Assembly: GCF_027923555.1 (NCBI RefSeq)
Contig: NZ_AP025523.1
Span: 1,652,484-1,716,483 of the forward strand
DNA: 64,000 nt
Reading direction: 5' to 3'
DNA from: Vulcanimicrobium alpinum
GTDB lineage: Bacteria; Vulcanimicrobiota; Vulcanimicrobiia; Vulcanimicrobiales; Vulcanimicrobiaceae
The translations under genes and the position numbers were made by a program. Position 1 is the first letter of the stretch, and each line of letters begins with the position of its first letter. The notes beneath the pieces are model-generated. The model did no database searches. It was not told the origin of the DNA and worked only from the letters and a program-made list of their open reading frames with translations. This document shows, piece after piece, positions 53,323 through 61,953 of the stretch.

Positions 53323-55029
53323 ATGAGCACGGACTGGATACTCGTCCGCCGCGCGGCAGCGGAACTCGATCGCGCCCTCAAGGGCGGCCGCGTCTCCGAC
53401 GCCGGCCTGCTCGACGACGGCCGCATCGCTATCCGCTTCGGCGGCTTGCGCGGCCGGGGTCCCGCGACCCTGGCGATCGATGCCTTCGGCACGCCGCCGC
53501 TGGTGACGCTCGAGGACGCCGAGGCGGCGGTCGCCGTCGATCCGGGCTGGCTGCGGACGGTCTCCACCTCGCTGCGCGGGACGCGGTTGGGGGCCGTGCG
53601 GGCCCGGCGCGGCGATCGCGTTCTCGTTCTGACCTTCGGAACGTCGTCGCGCTTCGGCGTCGAGAGCGAGTTCCGGCTCGTCCTCGAGCTGGTCCCGCGC
53701 TACGGCAACGTCGTGCTGCTTCGCGACCGGATCGTCGTCGCAGCGGCGAAGCAGTTCTCGCCGGCCGACAACCCGACGCGCGCGGTGCAGATCGGGATGC
53801 CCTACGAGCCCCCGCCGCTGCCCCAGCCGACGCTCGACTTCCCGGCCTTCACCCGGGCGCTCGAGGCCGCCGACCGGCGCGCGCGGACGCGGGCCCTCGG
53901 CGCGTTTCTCCCGGAACTTCCGCGCCTGATCGCCGAATCGTTCGTGGCGCAGAGCGAGGCAATGCCGTGGCCGTCCGAAGCGCGCCGCGCCGCATGGCTC
54001 GAGGAGCGCGGGCGCGCGATCCTCTCGGCGACCGACGGCGAACCCGACGCCCTGGGCGACGTGTACGCCTATCGCGGCGCCGGCGGGACGCTCGAGGCCG
54101 CGCACGTCGTCGCGCTCGCGCAGTACGCGTCCCTCGCGCGCGAACGTCTCCCGCGCGTGCTTCCGCTTTTCGCCGAGACCCGCGCCGCAACGCTGCGCGA
54201 ACGCCGCGGCGACGCGACCGAACGCCGGCGCGCGGCGCTGCTCTCCCGGATCGCGAAGCGCGCGCGCGCGACGGCCGCCGAGATCGCGGCCGTCGGCGCG
54301 CGCCTCGCCGACATCGGCGAACGCGACCGTCTGCGCGAATCCGGCGACGCGCTCTTCACGCACGCGCACCAGATCCCGCCGGGTGCGACGACGTACGTCC
54401 CGCCGACCAATCCCGGGCTCACGATCGAACTGAATCCCGATCTCGACGTGAAAGAGAACGCGCAGCGCTACTACGCACGCTATCGCAAGGCCGCCGACGC
54501 CCTGCCGCATCTCGAACGCCGCCGCGCGGCGCTGCGTGCGCGCGGCGATGCGCTCGATGTGCTCGCGTTCGAAGCGGAACGCGCGGATCCGGGGACGCTC
54601 CTCGAACTCGAGGCCGATCTCGACGAACTCGAAGGCCGTCCGCCGCCCGCCGCAGCGACGCCGGCGGCGCGCAAACGGGTCCCGTTGCGGCTCGACCGTC
54701 CCTCGGGCGCCCGCATCTACGTCGGCCGTTCACCGCGCGAGAACGCCGAGGTGACGTTTCGCATCGCTCGGCCCGACGATCTCTGGTTTCACGCGCGCGG
54801 AATCCCGGGATCGCACGTCGTGCTGCAGCAGCCCGACGGCGGCGAACCGGACGACGCCGATCTCGACGCCGCGGCGGATCTGGCGGCGACGCACAGCAAG
54901 GCGCGCAACGCGCCGCGCGTCGACGTCGACTACACCGAGCGCAAGTATGTCCGCAAGCAGCGCGACGCCGCGCCGGGATTGGTGTGGTACGTCAACGCGC
55001 GCACGCGCGTCGGCCGCCCGCAGGCTTAG
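53323..55029 (+). CDS. rqcH: RqcH/NFACT family ribosome quality control protein
   Basis: A 568-aa protein of the NFACT (FbpA/Tae2) family. It binds 50S subunits with stalled peptidyl-tRNA and directs addition of C-terminal Ala tails. It has an NFACT-N region (about 1-180), a helical/coiled-coil middle with HhH-like features (about 270-440), and a C-terminal NFACT-R domain (about 450-568) with RIYVGRSPRENAEVTFR, DLWFHARGIPGSHVVL and THSKARNAPRVDVDYTERKYV. The TAG stop lies inside the TTAG duplication of IS copy 2. Alanine-tailed products are typically degraded by ClpXP, encoded at 16270-18168. Confidence 0.95.
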   Translation: MSTDWILVRRAAAELDRALKGGRVSDAGLLDDGRIAIRFGGLRGRGPATLAIDAFGTPPLVTLEDAEAAVAVDPGWLRTVSTSLRGTRLGAVRARRGDRVLVLTFGTSSRFGVESEFRLVLELVPRYGNVVLLRDRIVVAAAKQFSPADNPTRAVQIGMPYEPPPLPQPTLDFPAFTRALEAADRRARTRALGAFLPELPRLIAESFVAQSEAMPWPSEARRAAWLEERGRAILSATDGEPDALGDVYAYRGAGGTLEAAHVVALAQYASLARERLPRVLPLFAETRAATLRERRGDATERRRAALLSRIAKRARATAAEIAAVGARLADIGERDRLRESGDALFTHAHQIPPGATTYVPPTNPGLTIELNPDLDVKENAQRYYARYRKAADALPHLERRRAALRARGDALDVLAFEAERADPGTLLELEADLDELEGRPPPAAATPAARKRVPLRLDRPSGARIYVGRSPRENAEVTFRIARPDDLWFHARGIPGSHVVLQQPDGGEPDDADLDAAADLAATHSKARNAPRVDVDYTERKYVRKQRDAAPGLVWYVNARTRVGRPQA

Positions 55030-56346
55030 CAGGCCGATGAAAAATCGGCCGAGTTGATGTTGGCGTGACGGCGTTTTTCGCGTATTATAAGAGCAAGTCT
55101 CCTCATACCTTGGTGAGGTTGCGGCCGATGCGGACTCATGATGAGCAGCGTGCATCCGTTTGGACGACGTTGCAGCCGGAAGACACCGTGCCCGGCGATC
55201 ATCCGTTGCGCCCGATGCGCGTGATGGTCAACGAAATTCTGCGCGAACTCTCGCCGGAGTTTTCCAAGCTCTACTCCCGACGGGGCCGGCCATCGATCGC
55301 GCCGGAGAAGCTGCTGCGAGCCTTGCTGTTGCAAATGTTCTACTCGATCCGCAGCGAGCCGATGCTGCTGGAGCAGTTGCGTTACAATTTGCTCTTTCGT
55401 TGGTTCGTGGGCTTGAGCATGGACGACAAGATCTGGGACCCCTCGACGTTCAGCAAGAACCGCGATCGGTTCTTGAATGGCGAAATCTCCGAGCGGTTCT
55501 TCGCCGCTGTGGTCGAGCGGGCGCGTGCCGACGAACTGCTCTCGAACGAGCATTTCACCGTCGATGGGACGCTAATCGAGGCGTGGGCCAGCCACAAGAG
55601 CTTTCGGCCCAAGTCGGACGACGAACCGCCGACCTCGAGCGGCGGTCGCAACGAGGGCGTGAACTTTCGTGGCCGGCCGCGCAGCAACGAGACGCACGTC
55701 TCGAGTACCGATCCGGACGCGCGGTTGTACCGCAAGAGCAGCGGCGCGCCGGCGATTCTCGGCTATCTCGGACATGCTCTGATGGAGAATCGCAACGGCT
55801 TGATCGTCGGCGTGAAGACCACTCGCGCGACCGGGATCGCCGAACGCGAAGCAGCGCTGGAATTGATTCGCGGGGTCAGCGGAAGCAACCGAATCACGCT
55901 CGGCGCCGACAAGGCGTACGATACCAAAGACTTTGTCGAGGCGTTGCGAGCGCTCAACGTGACGCCGCACGTTGCTCAAAATACGACCCGTCGCCGCAGC
56001 GCGATCGACCGCCGAACCGTCCGCCATCCGGGCTACACGGTGAGTCAACGCAGGCGCAAGTTGATCGAGGAGAGCTTCGGGTGGGGCAAGACGATCGGCC
56101 GATTGCGCAAGGTGCATTTCCGCGGGCTTGATCTGGTCGGCGACATTGTGCGCTGGACGGCCGCGGCGTACAACTTGATCAGGATACGCAATCTGAGGGC
56201 CGCGACATGATGCGAAGTGATGCTGACCCGAGGGGCGTTTTCGAGATGAACCGCTCGGCAACGGGCTTCGAGAGGTCCGCCGACCTCCCGAAAACCGTGC
56301 TGAACGGGCAGTTCGCGAACCACGCGCCGATTTTTTCACGGGGCTG
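55030..56346 (+). mobile_element. IS5-family insertion sequence, copy 2 (complete, 1317 bp)
   Basis: Nearly identical to copy 1 at 1314-2631: the same terminal repeats with one change at the left end (CAGGCCGATG), one base less in a G-run near 56232 and a C-to-T change at 55508. The duplicated target is TTAG (55026-55029 and 56347-56350). It sits between rqcH (plus) and the Hpt gene (minus), at the point where the two stop codons once overlapped. The left end forms a perfect hairpin (GGCCGAT, GAAAA loop, ATCGGCC). Different target duplications show that the two copies inserted independently. Confidence 0.93.
55128..56210 (+). CDS. IS5-family DDE transposase (copy 2)
   Basis: Identical in protein sequence to the transposase of copy 1, with the same DDE residues (Asp-146, Asp-261, Glu-314/315 in the 360-aa form). 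The ATG at 55128 is used for the same reason as in copy 1: a promoter (55060-55088) lies upstream, while GTG 55065 falls within it. A silent C-to-T change at 55508 is the only coding difference I noticed. Confidence 0.92.
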   Translation: MRTHDEQRASVWTTLQPEDTVPGDHPLRPMRVMVNEILRELSPEFSKLYSRRGRPSIAPEKLLRALLLQMFYSIRSEPMLLEQLRYNLLFRWFVGLSMDDKIWDPSTFSKNRDRFLNGEISERFFAAVVERARADELLSNEHFTVDGTLIEAWASHKSFRPKSDDEPPTSSGGRNEGVNFRGRPRSNETHVSSTDPDARLYRKSSGAPAILGYLGHALMENRNGLIVGVKTTRATGIAEREAALELIRGVSGSNRITLGADKAYDTKDFVEALRALNVTPHVAQNTTRRRSAIDRRTVRHPGYTVSQRRRKLIEESFGWGKTIGRLRKVHFRGLDLVGDIVRWTAAAYNLIRIRNLRAAT

Positions 56347-56709
56347 TTAGAGCGCCGCGCGATACGCGCGCACTTCGCCGGCGACCGCATCGTAGGCCGC
56401 GTCGATCGCGTCGACGGATGCGCTCGCACCGGTCAGATCGCCGGCGCGCGCGCGCGCTTCGAGCTCGGCGGCAAGCTCCATCACGCGCGTCGCGCCCATG
56501 TTGCCGGCGCTCCCTTTGATCCCGTGCGCGGCTTTGCGCACCACGTCCGCGTCGTTCTCGGCGATCCCTTCGCGCAGCACCCGGCGGTGCTTCGCGCCCG
56601 TCTCCAGCGCCATATCGAGCAGCTCGGCGATCCCGTCGGTATCGTCCTCGAAGGCCTCTTCCAAACGGGTCAGGTCGAGAATCGTCTTATCCGGCAACAC
56701 CAATTCCAT
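56347..56709 (-). CDS. Histidine phosphotransfer (Hpt) protein
   Basis: A 120-aa helical protein with the Hpt signature KAAHGIKGSAGNMGA; His-62 is the phosphorylated residue. It would pass phosphate from the receiver domain of the adjacent hybrid kinase to a response regulator not in this window. The ATG at 56709 overlaps the kinase gene's end by 23 nt. Its TAA stop (complement of 56347-56349) lies within the TTAG target duplication of IS copy 2, so the IS has not broken it. Confidence 0.92.
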   Translation of the reverse strand: MELVLPDKTILDLTRLEEAFEDDTDGIAELLDMALETGAKHRRVLREGIAENDADVVRKAAHGIKGSAGNMGATRVMELAAELEARARAGDLTGASASVDAIDAAYDAVAGEVRAYRAAL

Positions 56710-59425
56710 TCACGAAGCGTTCGATCGCCGCTGAGAGCGTCGCGAGCTGGACCGGTTTGGCAAGATATTCGTCCATCCCCGCGGCCAGACACTGCTCGCG
56801 ATCGCCTTCGAGCGCGTTCGCGGTCATCGCGAGGATCGGGATGTGTCCGCCGCGCGTCGCCTCGGCGCGGCGGATCGCGCGCGTCGCTTCGAAGCCGTCG
56901 ACCTCGGGCATCTGGCAGTCCATCAGCACCACGTCGTACGCGCCGCTCGCCACCGCGTCGATCGCTTCGCGGCCGTCGACGACGGCGTGCGCGGCGTAGC
57001 CGAGTTTCTTGAGCTGCTGCAGCGCGAGCTTCCGGTTCACCGGATTGTCTTCGGCGACGAGCACGTTGACGATCTCGCGCGGGGGCGCCATGACCAGCGG
57101 TTCGACCAGGCGCGGCCCCGGCATGGTCTTGGTACACGCGCCGGCGAGCGCGTCGTGCAGGGTGACTTGGCGGATCGGCTTGCGCACGACGCCGGAGAAT
57201 CCGCGCGCGCGCGCTTCCGCGGCCGGCTCCTCGCTGCCGGTGACGAGCACGAGCGGCAGATCTTTGAGCTCCGGCGCGGAGCGCATGCGCGCCGCGAACG
57301 AGAAGCCGTCGCCGCCGGCGCGCCGGTCGATCACGGCGACCTCGAAGGCGATGCCGCGCGCCGCCATCGCGCGCGCGAGTTCGAGGCCGTGTGCGGCGTT
57401 GCCGGTGCTCGACGCCACCGCTCCCCAGGCGAGCAGATACTGATCGATCACCTGGCGCGCCACCGTCTCGTCGTCGACCACGAGGATCCGGCGCCCGCGC
57501 AGCGCGTCGTTGCGTCCGCGCAGATCGTCGGGAACGCGCGTCAGCGGGACGGTGAACCAGAACGTCGAGCCGCGTCCGACGCTCGAATCGAAGCCGATGC
57601 GGCCGCCCATCAGCTCGACGATGCGGCGCGAGATCGAGAGGCCGAGGCCGGTCCCGCCGTAGCGGCGGCGCGTCGATTGATCGGCCTGGCGGAACGGCTC
57701 GAAGAGGCGGTCGGCGAGTTCGGGCGCGATCCCCGGGCCCGTGTCGGTCACCGAGAAATGCATCACGGCGTCCTCGCCGTCGATGCGCTCGACGACCGCG
57801 CGCACCGAGACGCTGCCTTCGGCGGTGAACTTCACTGCGTTGCCGAGCAGGTTCAGCAGCACCTGGCGCAGGCGGTCGGCGTCGCCGATCACGCGCTGCG
57901 GCACGTCCGGCGCGACGAACGTCGAGAGCGAGAGCCCCTTCTTGCGCGCGGCGGCGGCGAGGATGTCGGTCGCGTTCTCGACCGCGACGAGCGGTGAGAA
58001 CGGTGCCGCTTCCAGCTCCATGCGGCCGGCTTCGATCTTCGAGAAATCGAGGATGTCGTTGACGATGCCCAGCAGCGACTCCGCCGAGTCGCGCACCGTC
58101 GTCGCGTACTCGCGCGCTTCGTCGTCGAGCCGCGTCTGCATCAGCAGTTCCGACATCCCGACGACCGCGTTGATCGGCGTGCGGATCTCGTGGCTCATCG
58201 TCGCGAGGAACTGCGATTTCACCTCGGCCGCTTCGACGGCACGGTCGTGCGCCTGGCGGATCGCCTCGTCCGCGGCCTTGCGCTGCGTGATGTCGCGAAC
58301 GATCACGATCGTCTCGCCGCTTTCGTTGCTGCTGTCGCGGCCGCGCGCGAGTTCGATCGGAAAGAGTTCGCCGCGCGCGTGGCGTGCGGTGGTCTCGACC
58401 GCCGAGAAGTACGCGATCGGTCCGGCATGATCGAAGTCGGGGAGCAGCTGCGTCACCGGCGCGCCGCGCGCTTCCGGCGATGCGAGCCCGAAGAGACGTT
58501 CGGCGGCGGGATTGACCGAGACGATCGCGCCGCCCGGATCGACGACGATCAGGGCGTCGGTGACGCCGTTGACGATCCCGCGCAGGCGCCGCTCGCTCAG
58601 CGTCAGGATCCGCGAGATGCGGTTGGTTTCGAACAGCAGGGCGATGACCAGACACGTCGTGGCGATCAGCACGTCGGCGTGCGAGAGATACCAGCCGACG
58701 GTATAGCGGCCGCCGCCGAGCGCATCGCTGATCGGCTCGGCCAGGAGCGCGGCGGCCGGGACCATGAGCCACACGTCGGCGACGCTGTGCCGCGGACGCC
58801 ACTGCAGCAGCACCAGCGCGACCGCGGCGAAGACGACCATCGCGCAGCGCACGAAGACGACCCCGGGCAGGTAGCGCTCGTCGGCGAGCGACGGCAGCTG
58901 CTTTCCGAACGTCAGCGCGACGTCGATGACGATATACGCGGCGGCCAAGGTCGCGAACAGGGCCGCCGCGACGCGCGGTCCGCTGTGCGACTCGCCGCCC
59001 TCGCGACGGCTGATCGACGCGTACGCGACGAACGAGGCGGTGAGCACGCACCCCCACGCCGCCTGCAAATACTCCGTCGCGTTGCCGTGCTGGCCGAGAA
59101 CGGCGGCGCTCCCGGGCACCGGGATGGTGAGGATGTACGGCACGAAGACGATCGCGCAGAACAGCAGGCCGCAGGCGAGCGCGAGCAGCGACGGCCGCTG
59201 GGTGGCGGCGAACTGCGTGAACACGATCGCCGCCGTGATCGCCAAGCCGACGACAACGGCGCCGCCGTAGAGCGCAGAGAATCCCGGAAACGTCCCCAGC
59301 GTGGTGTGCGCAACCGGAGCCGTCGCGGCGGCTGCGACGAACAACGACAGAATCGCCAACAGCGCAGCGCGGCGTTGCGGCCGAGACGAGGGAAGGGTCG
59401 CTAGGTCGAGTACCGGAGAATCCAC
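56687..59425 (-). CDS. Hybrid sensor histidine kinase with MASE4-type sensor, PAS and two receiver domains
   Basis: A protein of about 912 aa. An N-terminal region with about eight hydrophobic helices (15-260) looks like a MASE4 membrane sensor. Then PAS (about 277-389; FSAVETTARH, IVIVRDITQRK), HisKA with His-412 in SHEIRTP, HATPase with Asn-528 and GTGLGLS (590-596), receiver 1 (about 645-765; Asp-699 in VIDRRAG, unusual) and receiver 2 (about 785-904; Asp-835 in LMDCQMP, canonical). Start taken as GTG 59425 because the longer frame overlaps queA. The Hpt gene follows, completing a His-Asp-His relay. Signal unknown. Confidence 0.9.
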   Translation of the reverse strand: MDSPVLDLATLPSSRPQRRAALLAILSLFVAAAATAPVAHTTLGTFPGFSALYGGAVVVGLAITAAIVFTQFAATQRPSLLALACGLLFCAIVFVPYILTIPVPGSAAVLGQHGNATEYLQAAWGCVLTASFVAYASISRREGGESHSGPRVAAALFATLAAAYIVIDVALTFGKQLPSLADERYLPGVVFVRCAMVVFAAVALVLLQWRPRHSVADVWLMVPAAALLAEPISDALGGGRYTVGWYLSHADVLIATTCLVIALLFETNRISRILTLSERRLRGIVNGVTDALIVVDPGGAIVSVNPAAERLFGLASPEARGAPVTQLLPDFDHAGPIAYFSAVETTARHARGELFPIELARGRDSSNESGETIVIVRDITQRKAADEAIRQAHDRAVEAAEVKSQFLATMSHEIRTPINAVVGMSELLMQTRLDDEAREYATTVRDSAESLLGIVNDILDFSKIEAGRMELEAAPFSPLVAVENATDILAAAARKKGLSLSTFVAPDVPQRVIGDADRLRQVLLNLLGNAVKFTAEGSVSVRAVVERIDGEDAVMHFSVTDTGPGIAPELADRLFEPFRQADQSTRRRYGGTGLGLSISRRIVELMGGRIGFDSSVGRGSTFWFTVPLTRVPDDLRGRNDALRGRRILVVDDETVARQVIDQYLLAWGAVASSTGNAAHGLELARAMAARGIAFEVAVIDRRAGGDGFSFAARMRSAPELKDLPLVLVTGSEEPAAEARARGFSGVVRKPIRQVTLHDALAGACTKTMPGPRLVEPLVMAPPREIVNVLVAEDNPVNRKLALQQLKKLGYAAHAVVDGREAIDAVASGAYDVVLMDCQMPEVDGFEATRAIRRAEATRGGHIPILAMTANALEGDREQCLAAGMDEYLAKPVQLATLSAAIERFVNGIGVAG

Positions 59426-59495
59426 CAGCGGCGGCCTTCTCGCGGCGCACCGCGGCCGCCCGTCCGTTCCAGCCTCCGCCGTGTGAAGAGTTCGT

Positions 59496-60704
59496 TTACC
59501 TGGTGTTGGGTGCCCGAGCCGCTTCCTCGCGTTCGACGAACATCGCGTCGCCGAAAGAAAAGAAGCGGTAGCCTGCATCGATGGCGGCGCGGTACGCCTC
59601 GCGGGTCCGCGCGTACCCGGCGAAGGCGGCGACGAGTACGAGCAAGGTCGAGCGCGGCAGGTGGAAGTTCGTCAGCAGCGCGTCGACGACGCGAAACCTG
59701 AAGCCCGGCGTCACGAACAGGTCGGTTTCGCCGTCGCCGCCGTGGACCGTTCCGTCGCGCAGCGCGGCGCCTTCGAGCGCGCGCAGCACCGTCGTCCCCG
59801 CGGCGATGACGCGCCGTCCGTCGCGGTGCGCCTGCCGCACTGCCGCGGCGGTGTCGGGCCGGATCGCATAGCGCTCGGCGTGCATGACGTGCTCGTCGAT
59901 CGTGGTCCCGCTCATCGGCCGGAACGTGCCGATCCCGACGTCGAGGACGAGCGGCGTCAGGACCACGCCGCGCGCGCGCACCGCATCCAGAACCTCGGGC
60001 GTGAAGTGCAGGGACGCCGTCGGCGCGGCGACGCTGCCGGGGACGCGCGCGAACACCGTTTGATAGCGCGCCGAGCGCGGGTCGTCGCCGCCCTCCGGAC
60101 CGCGCTGCGGCGCGACGTACGGCGGGAGCGGCACCTCTCCATGCCGCTCCAGGAGCGCCTCGAGGTCGACCCCCTCGTCGAAACGCAGCGTCCGCGGGCC
60201 GTCCGCCAGCATTCCGGTGATCGTCGCTCCGGCATCGCCGATCCGGAGCCGCGCGCCGGGGCGCAGCTTGCGGCCCGGCCGCACCAGCGCGATCCACTCG
60301 CGCGCCTGCAGATCGAAGACCGCACCGCCGTGCGGCCGCAGCAGCAGCACTTCCGCCGCGCCGCCGCCGTCGCGGCGCGCGCGCAGACGGGCGCGGATCA
60401 CCCGCGTCTCGTTGATGACGAGCACGTCGCCCGCGCGCAGCAGCGACGGAAACTCCGCGAACGTACGGTGCTCCGGCGCGCCGTCGCGCGCGACGACGAG
60501 CAGGCGCGAGCCGTCGCGCTGCGCGGCCGGCTCGCGTGCAACCAGCGCGTCGGGGAGGTCGTAGTCGTACGCCGCGACGTCGCGCGGACCGTACGGGCCG
60601 GGCGCCGCTATGACGAAGTCGGCACGCGCGTGCGCTCGATCTCGACGAACGACGCCAGCCGTCCGCGGTCGCCGTCGTTCATCTCGACGAACAGCACGCC
60701 GCAC
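59496..60704 (-). CDS. queA: S-adenosylmethionine:tRNA ribosyltransferase-isomerase (queuosine synthesis)
   Basis: The enzyme that forms epoxyqueuosine in tRNA. Conserved motifs include YDYDLPDALVAREPA at the homology start, LVINETRVIRARLRA, PLPPYV, YQTVFA (before GSVAAPTASLHFTP), VGIGTFRP, HAERYAI and YRFFSFGDAMFV near the end. The start is unclear: homology begins near 60590, but the only canonical upstream start in frame is GTG 60704 (402 aa), which overlaps the PilZ gene by 97 nt; an ATA at 60611 would give 371 aa, closer to the usual length. It lies between the PilZ gene and the hybrid kinase in the minus operon. Confidence 0.9.
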   Translation of the reverse strand: MRRAVRRDERRRPRTAGVVRRDRAHARADFVIAAPGPYGPRDVAAYDYDLPDALVAREPAAQRDGSRLLVVARDGAPEHRTFAEFPSLLRAGDVLVINETRVIRARLRARRDGGGAAEVLLLRPHGGAVFDLQAREWIALVRPGRKLRPGARLRIGDAGATITGMLADGPRTLRFDEGVDLEALLERHGEVPLPPYVAPQRGPEGGDDPRSARYQTVFARVPGSVAAPTASLHFTPEVLDAVRARGVVLTPLVLDVGIGTFRPMSGTTIDEHVMHAERYAIRPDTAAAVRQAHRDGRRVIAAGTTVLRALEGAALRDGTVHGGDGETDLFVTPGFRFRVVDALLTNFHLPRSTLLVLVAAFAGYARTREAYRAAIDAGYRFFSFGDAMFVEREEAARAPNTR

Positions 60705-60955
60705 TGAAACGTGTCGCGCTCGAACGCGCGCACCCAGCGCACTTCTCCGCGAACCTCCAGCCACGGCGCGCGCTTCATCGTGAACGTATAGCGCGTCCCC
60801 TTGGGCAGATACTGATCGGAGATCACCCGCATCCCGGTCACGCTGATGTCGGCGATCGCGCCGCGAAAGAGCGTGTACGACGGTTTGTCCTCGACGACGA
60901 CGTCGATGAACTTGCGCAGGCGGACGCCGTTCTCGGCGCGTTTGTCGTCAGCCAC
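60608..60955 (-). CDS. PilZ domain protein (probable c-di-GMP effector)
   Basis: A 115-aa single-domain protein. The DxSxxG motif is present (ADISVTGMRV) with basic residues in the N-terminal strand (RLRKF), so binding of c-di-GMP is likely but not certain because the RxxxR element is not clean. C-terminal strand EVRGEVRWVRAFE and QCGVLFVEM fit PilZ. It overlaps the end of the SpoIID gene by 8 nt, so is translationally coupled. A c-di-GMP source is the cyclase at 23173. Confidence 0.88.
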   Translation of the reverse strand: MADDKRAENGVRLRKFIDVVVEDKPSYTLFRGAIADISVTGMRVISDQYLPKGTRYTFTMKRAPWLEVRGEVRWVRAFERDTFQCGVLFVEMNDGDRGRLASFVEIERTRVPTSS

Positions 60956-61949
60956 CGCTCACTGCGGTCCCCGGAAAGTAGAACGCGAGGATCTCCGCGG
61001 CGGACGCGCCGGCGGAGGCGAAGTAGCGCGCGCCCCACTGGCACAAACCGACGCCGTGTCCACGGCCCGAGCCTTCGATGAGCAGCCGCGGCGCAGCCTG
61101 CGACGCGTCGACGCGCAGCGAACGCACCCAGGTGCTGCGCACCGTCTCCGCGCCGAGCGCCCGCCGGAACTCGGCAACGGGAACGGTGACGGTCTGCGCG
61201 CCGCTGAGCCGCACGCCGTGCGGGCGGCCGCTGTCGTCGGGATCGACGGGCGTCGCCGACGCGAGCGTTCCACCGGTGCGCGTGCCGAAAGCGGCGAGGA
61301 CGCGGTCGAGGGCGATCTCGCGGGTCCAGCGGTAATCGGGTGCAGGGACGCAGTGCGGATCGCCGACACCGCGCAAGTACGGCAACGGCGTGCTGCCCCA
61401 TGTCGCGGCGATGTCGGCGGTGTGTCCGCCGCAGCACGACGAATAAAACACCGCGGCCGGACCGCCAGCGAACTGCAAGGTGCGTCCGCGCGTGGCGTCG
61501 ATCGCCGCTGTCGATGCCGGCGACTCGGCCACGACGCCGCCCCAATGCTGATCCGCGTCGTCGGAGCGGACGTCGTACGGCCGCGAGAGCGTACGGCGCG
61601 CGAGCGCGAAGGTGCGCGCGACGATCGCCTGCGCCTGCAGCGACGCCGGCGGCCACGATGGCGACGCCTCGAGCGGGACGACGCCGCGCAGGTAAGCATC
61701 AACGTCGATCGTCGTGACGAGCTGGAAGTGCCCGTCGGGCGTCCCGATCGTCGACGGCGCGCCGCGCCAGCGCTTCCCCGCGAACCCGAACGTCCCGTCG
61801 GCGAAGACCTGCGGCGTCTCGCCGCGCGCGTCGCCCGCGACGAGCACGCGGATCTGCTGCGTCTGCGGATCCCACACGTCGAGGCCGCCCGTCGCGACGG
61901 TCGTCGTCCCGGCCCCGAGCCCCCACAGGAACTGCGCGCGTGCGAGCAT
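60948..61949 (-). CDS. SpoIID/LytB domain protein
   Basis: A 333-aa protein of the SpoIID family, whose sporulation member is a lytic transglycosylase that cuts stem-free glycan strands. The domain is clear: DVDAYLRGVVPLEASPSWPPASLQAQAIVARTFAL, YSSCCGGHTADI and a C-terminal GSGRGHGVGLCQWGA. No signal peptide is seen from ATG 61949, four nt after the ruvB stop; the frame is open upstream but lies in ruvB. Absence of a leader is odd for a wall enzyme. Not evidence of sporulation by itself, since LytB-like forms occur in non-sporulators. Confidence 0.88.
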   Translation of the reverse strand: MLARAQFLWGLGAGTTTVATGGLDVWDPQTQQIRVLVAGDARGETPQVFADGTFGFAGKRWRGAPSTIGTPDGHFQLVTTIDVDAYLRGVVPLEASPSWPPASLQAQAIVARTFALARRTLSRPYDVRSDDADQHWGGVVAESPASTAAIDATRGRTLQFAGGPAAVFYSSCCGGHTADIAATWGSTPLPYLRGVGDPHCVPAPDYRWTREIALDRVLAAFGTRTGGTLASATPVDPDDSGRPHGVRLSGAQTVTVPVAEFRRALGAETVRSTWVRSLRVDASQAAPRLLIEGSGRGHGVGLCQWGARYFASAGASAAEILAFYFPGTAVSGG

Positions 61950-61953
61950 CGCG

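Noticed and set aside
60948..61949. SpoIID gene as a sign of sporulation
   Set aside because: LytB/SpoIID domains are common in non-sporulating bacteria, and no other sporulation genes are present.
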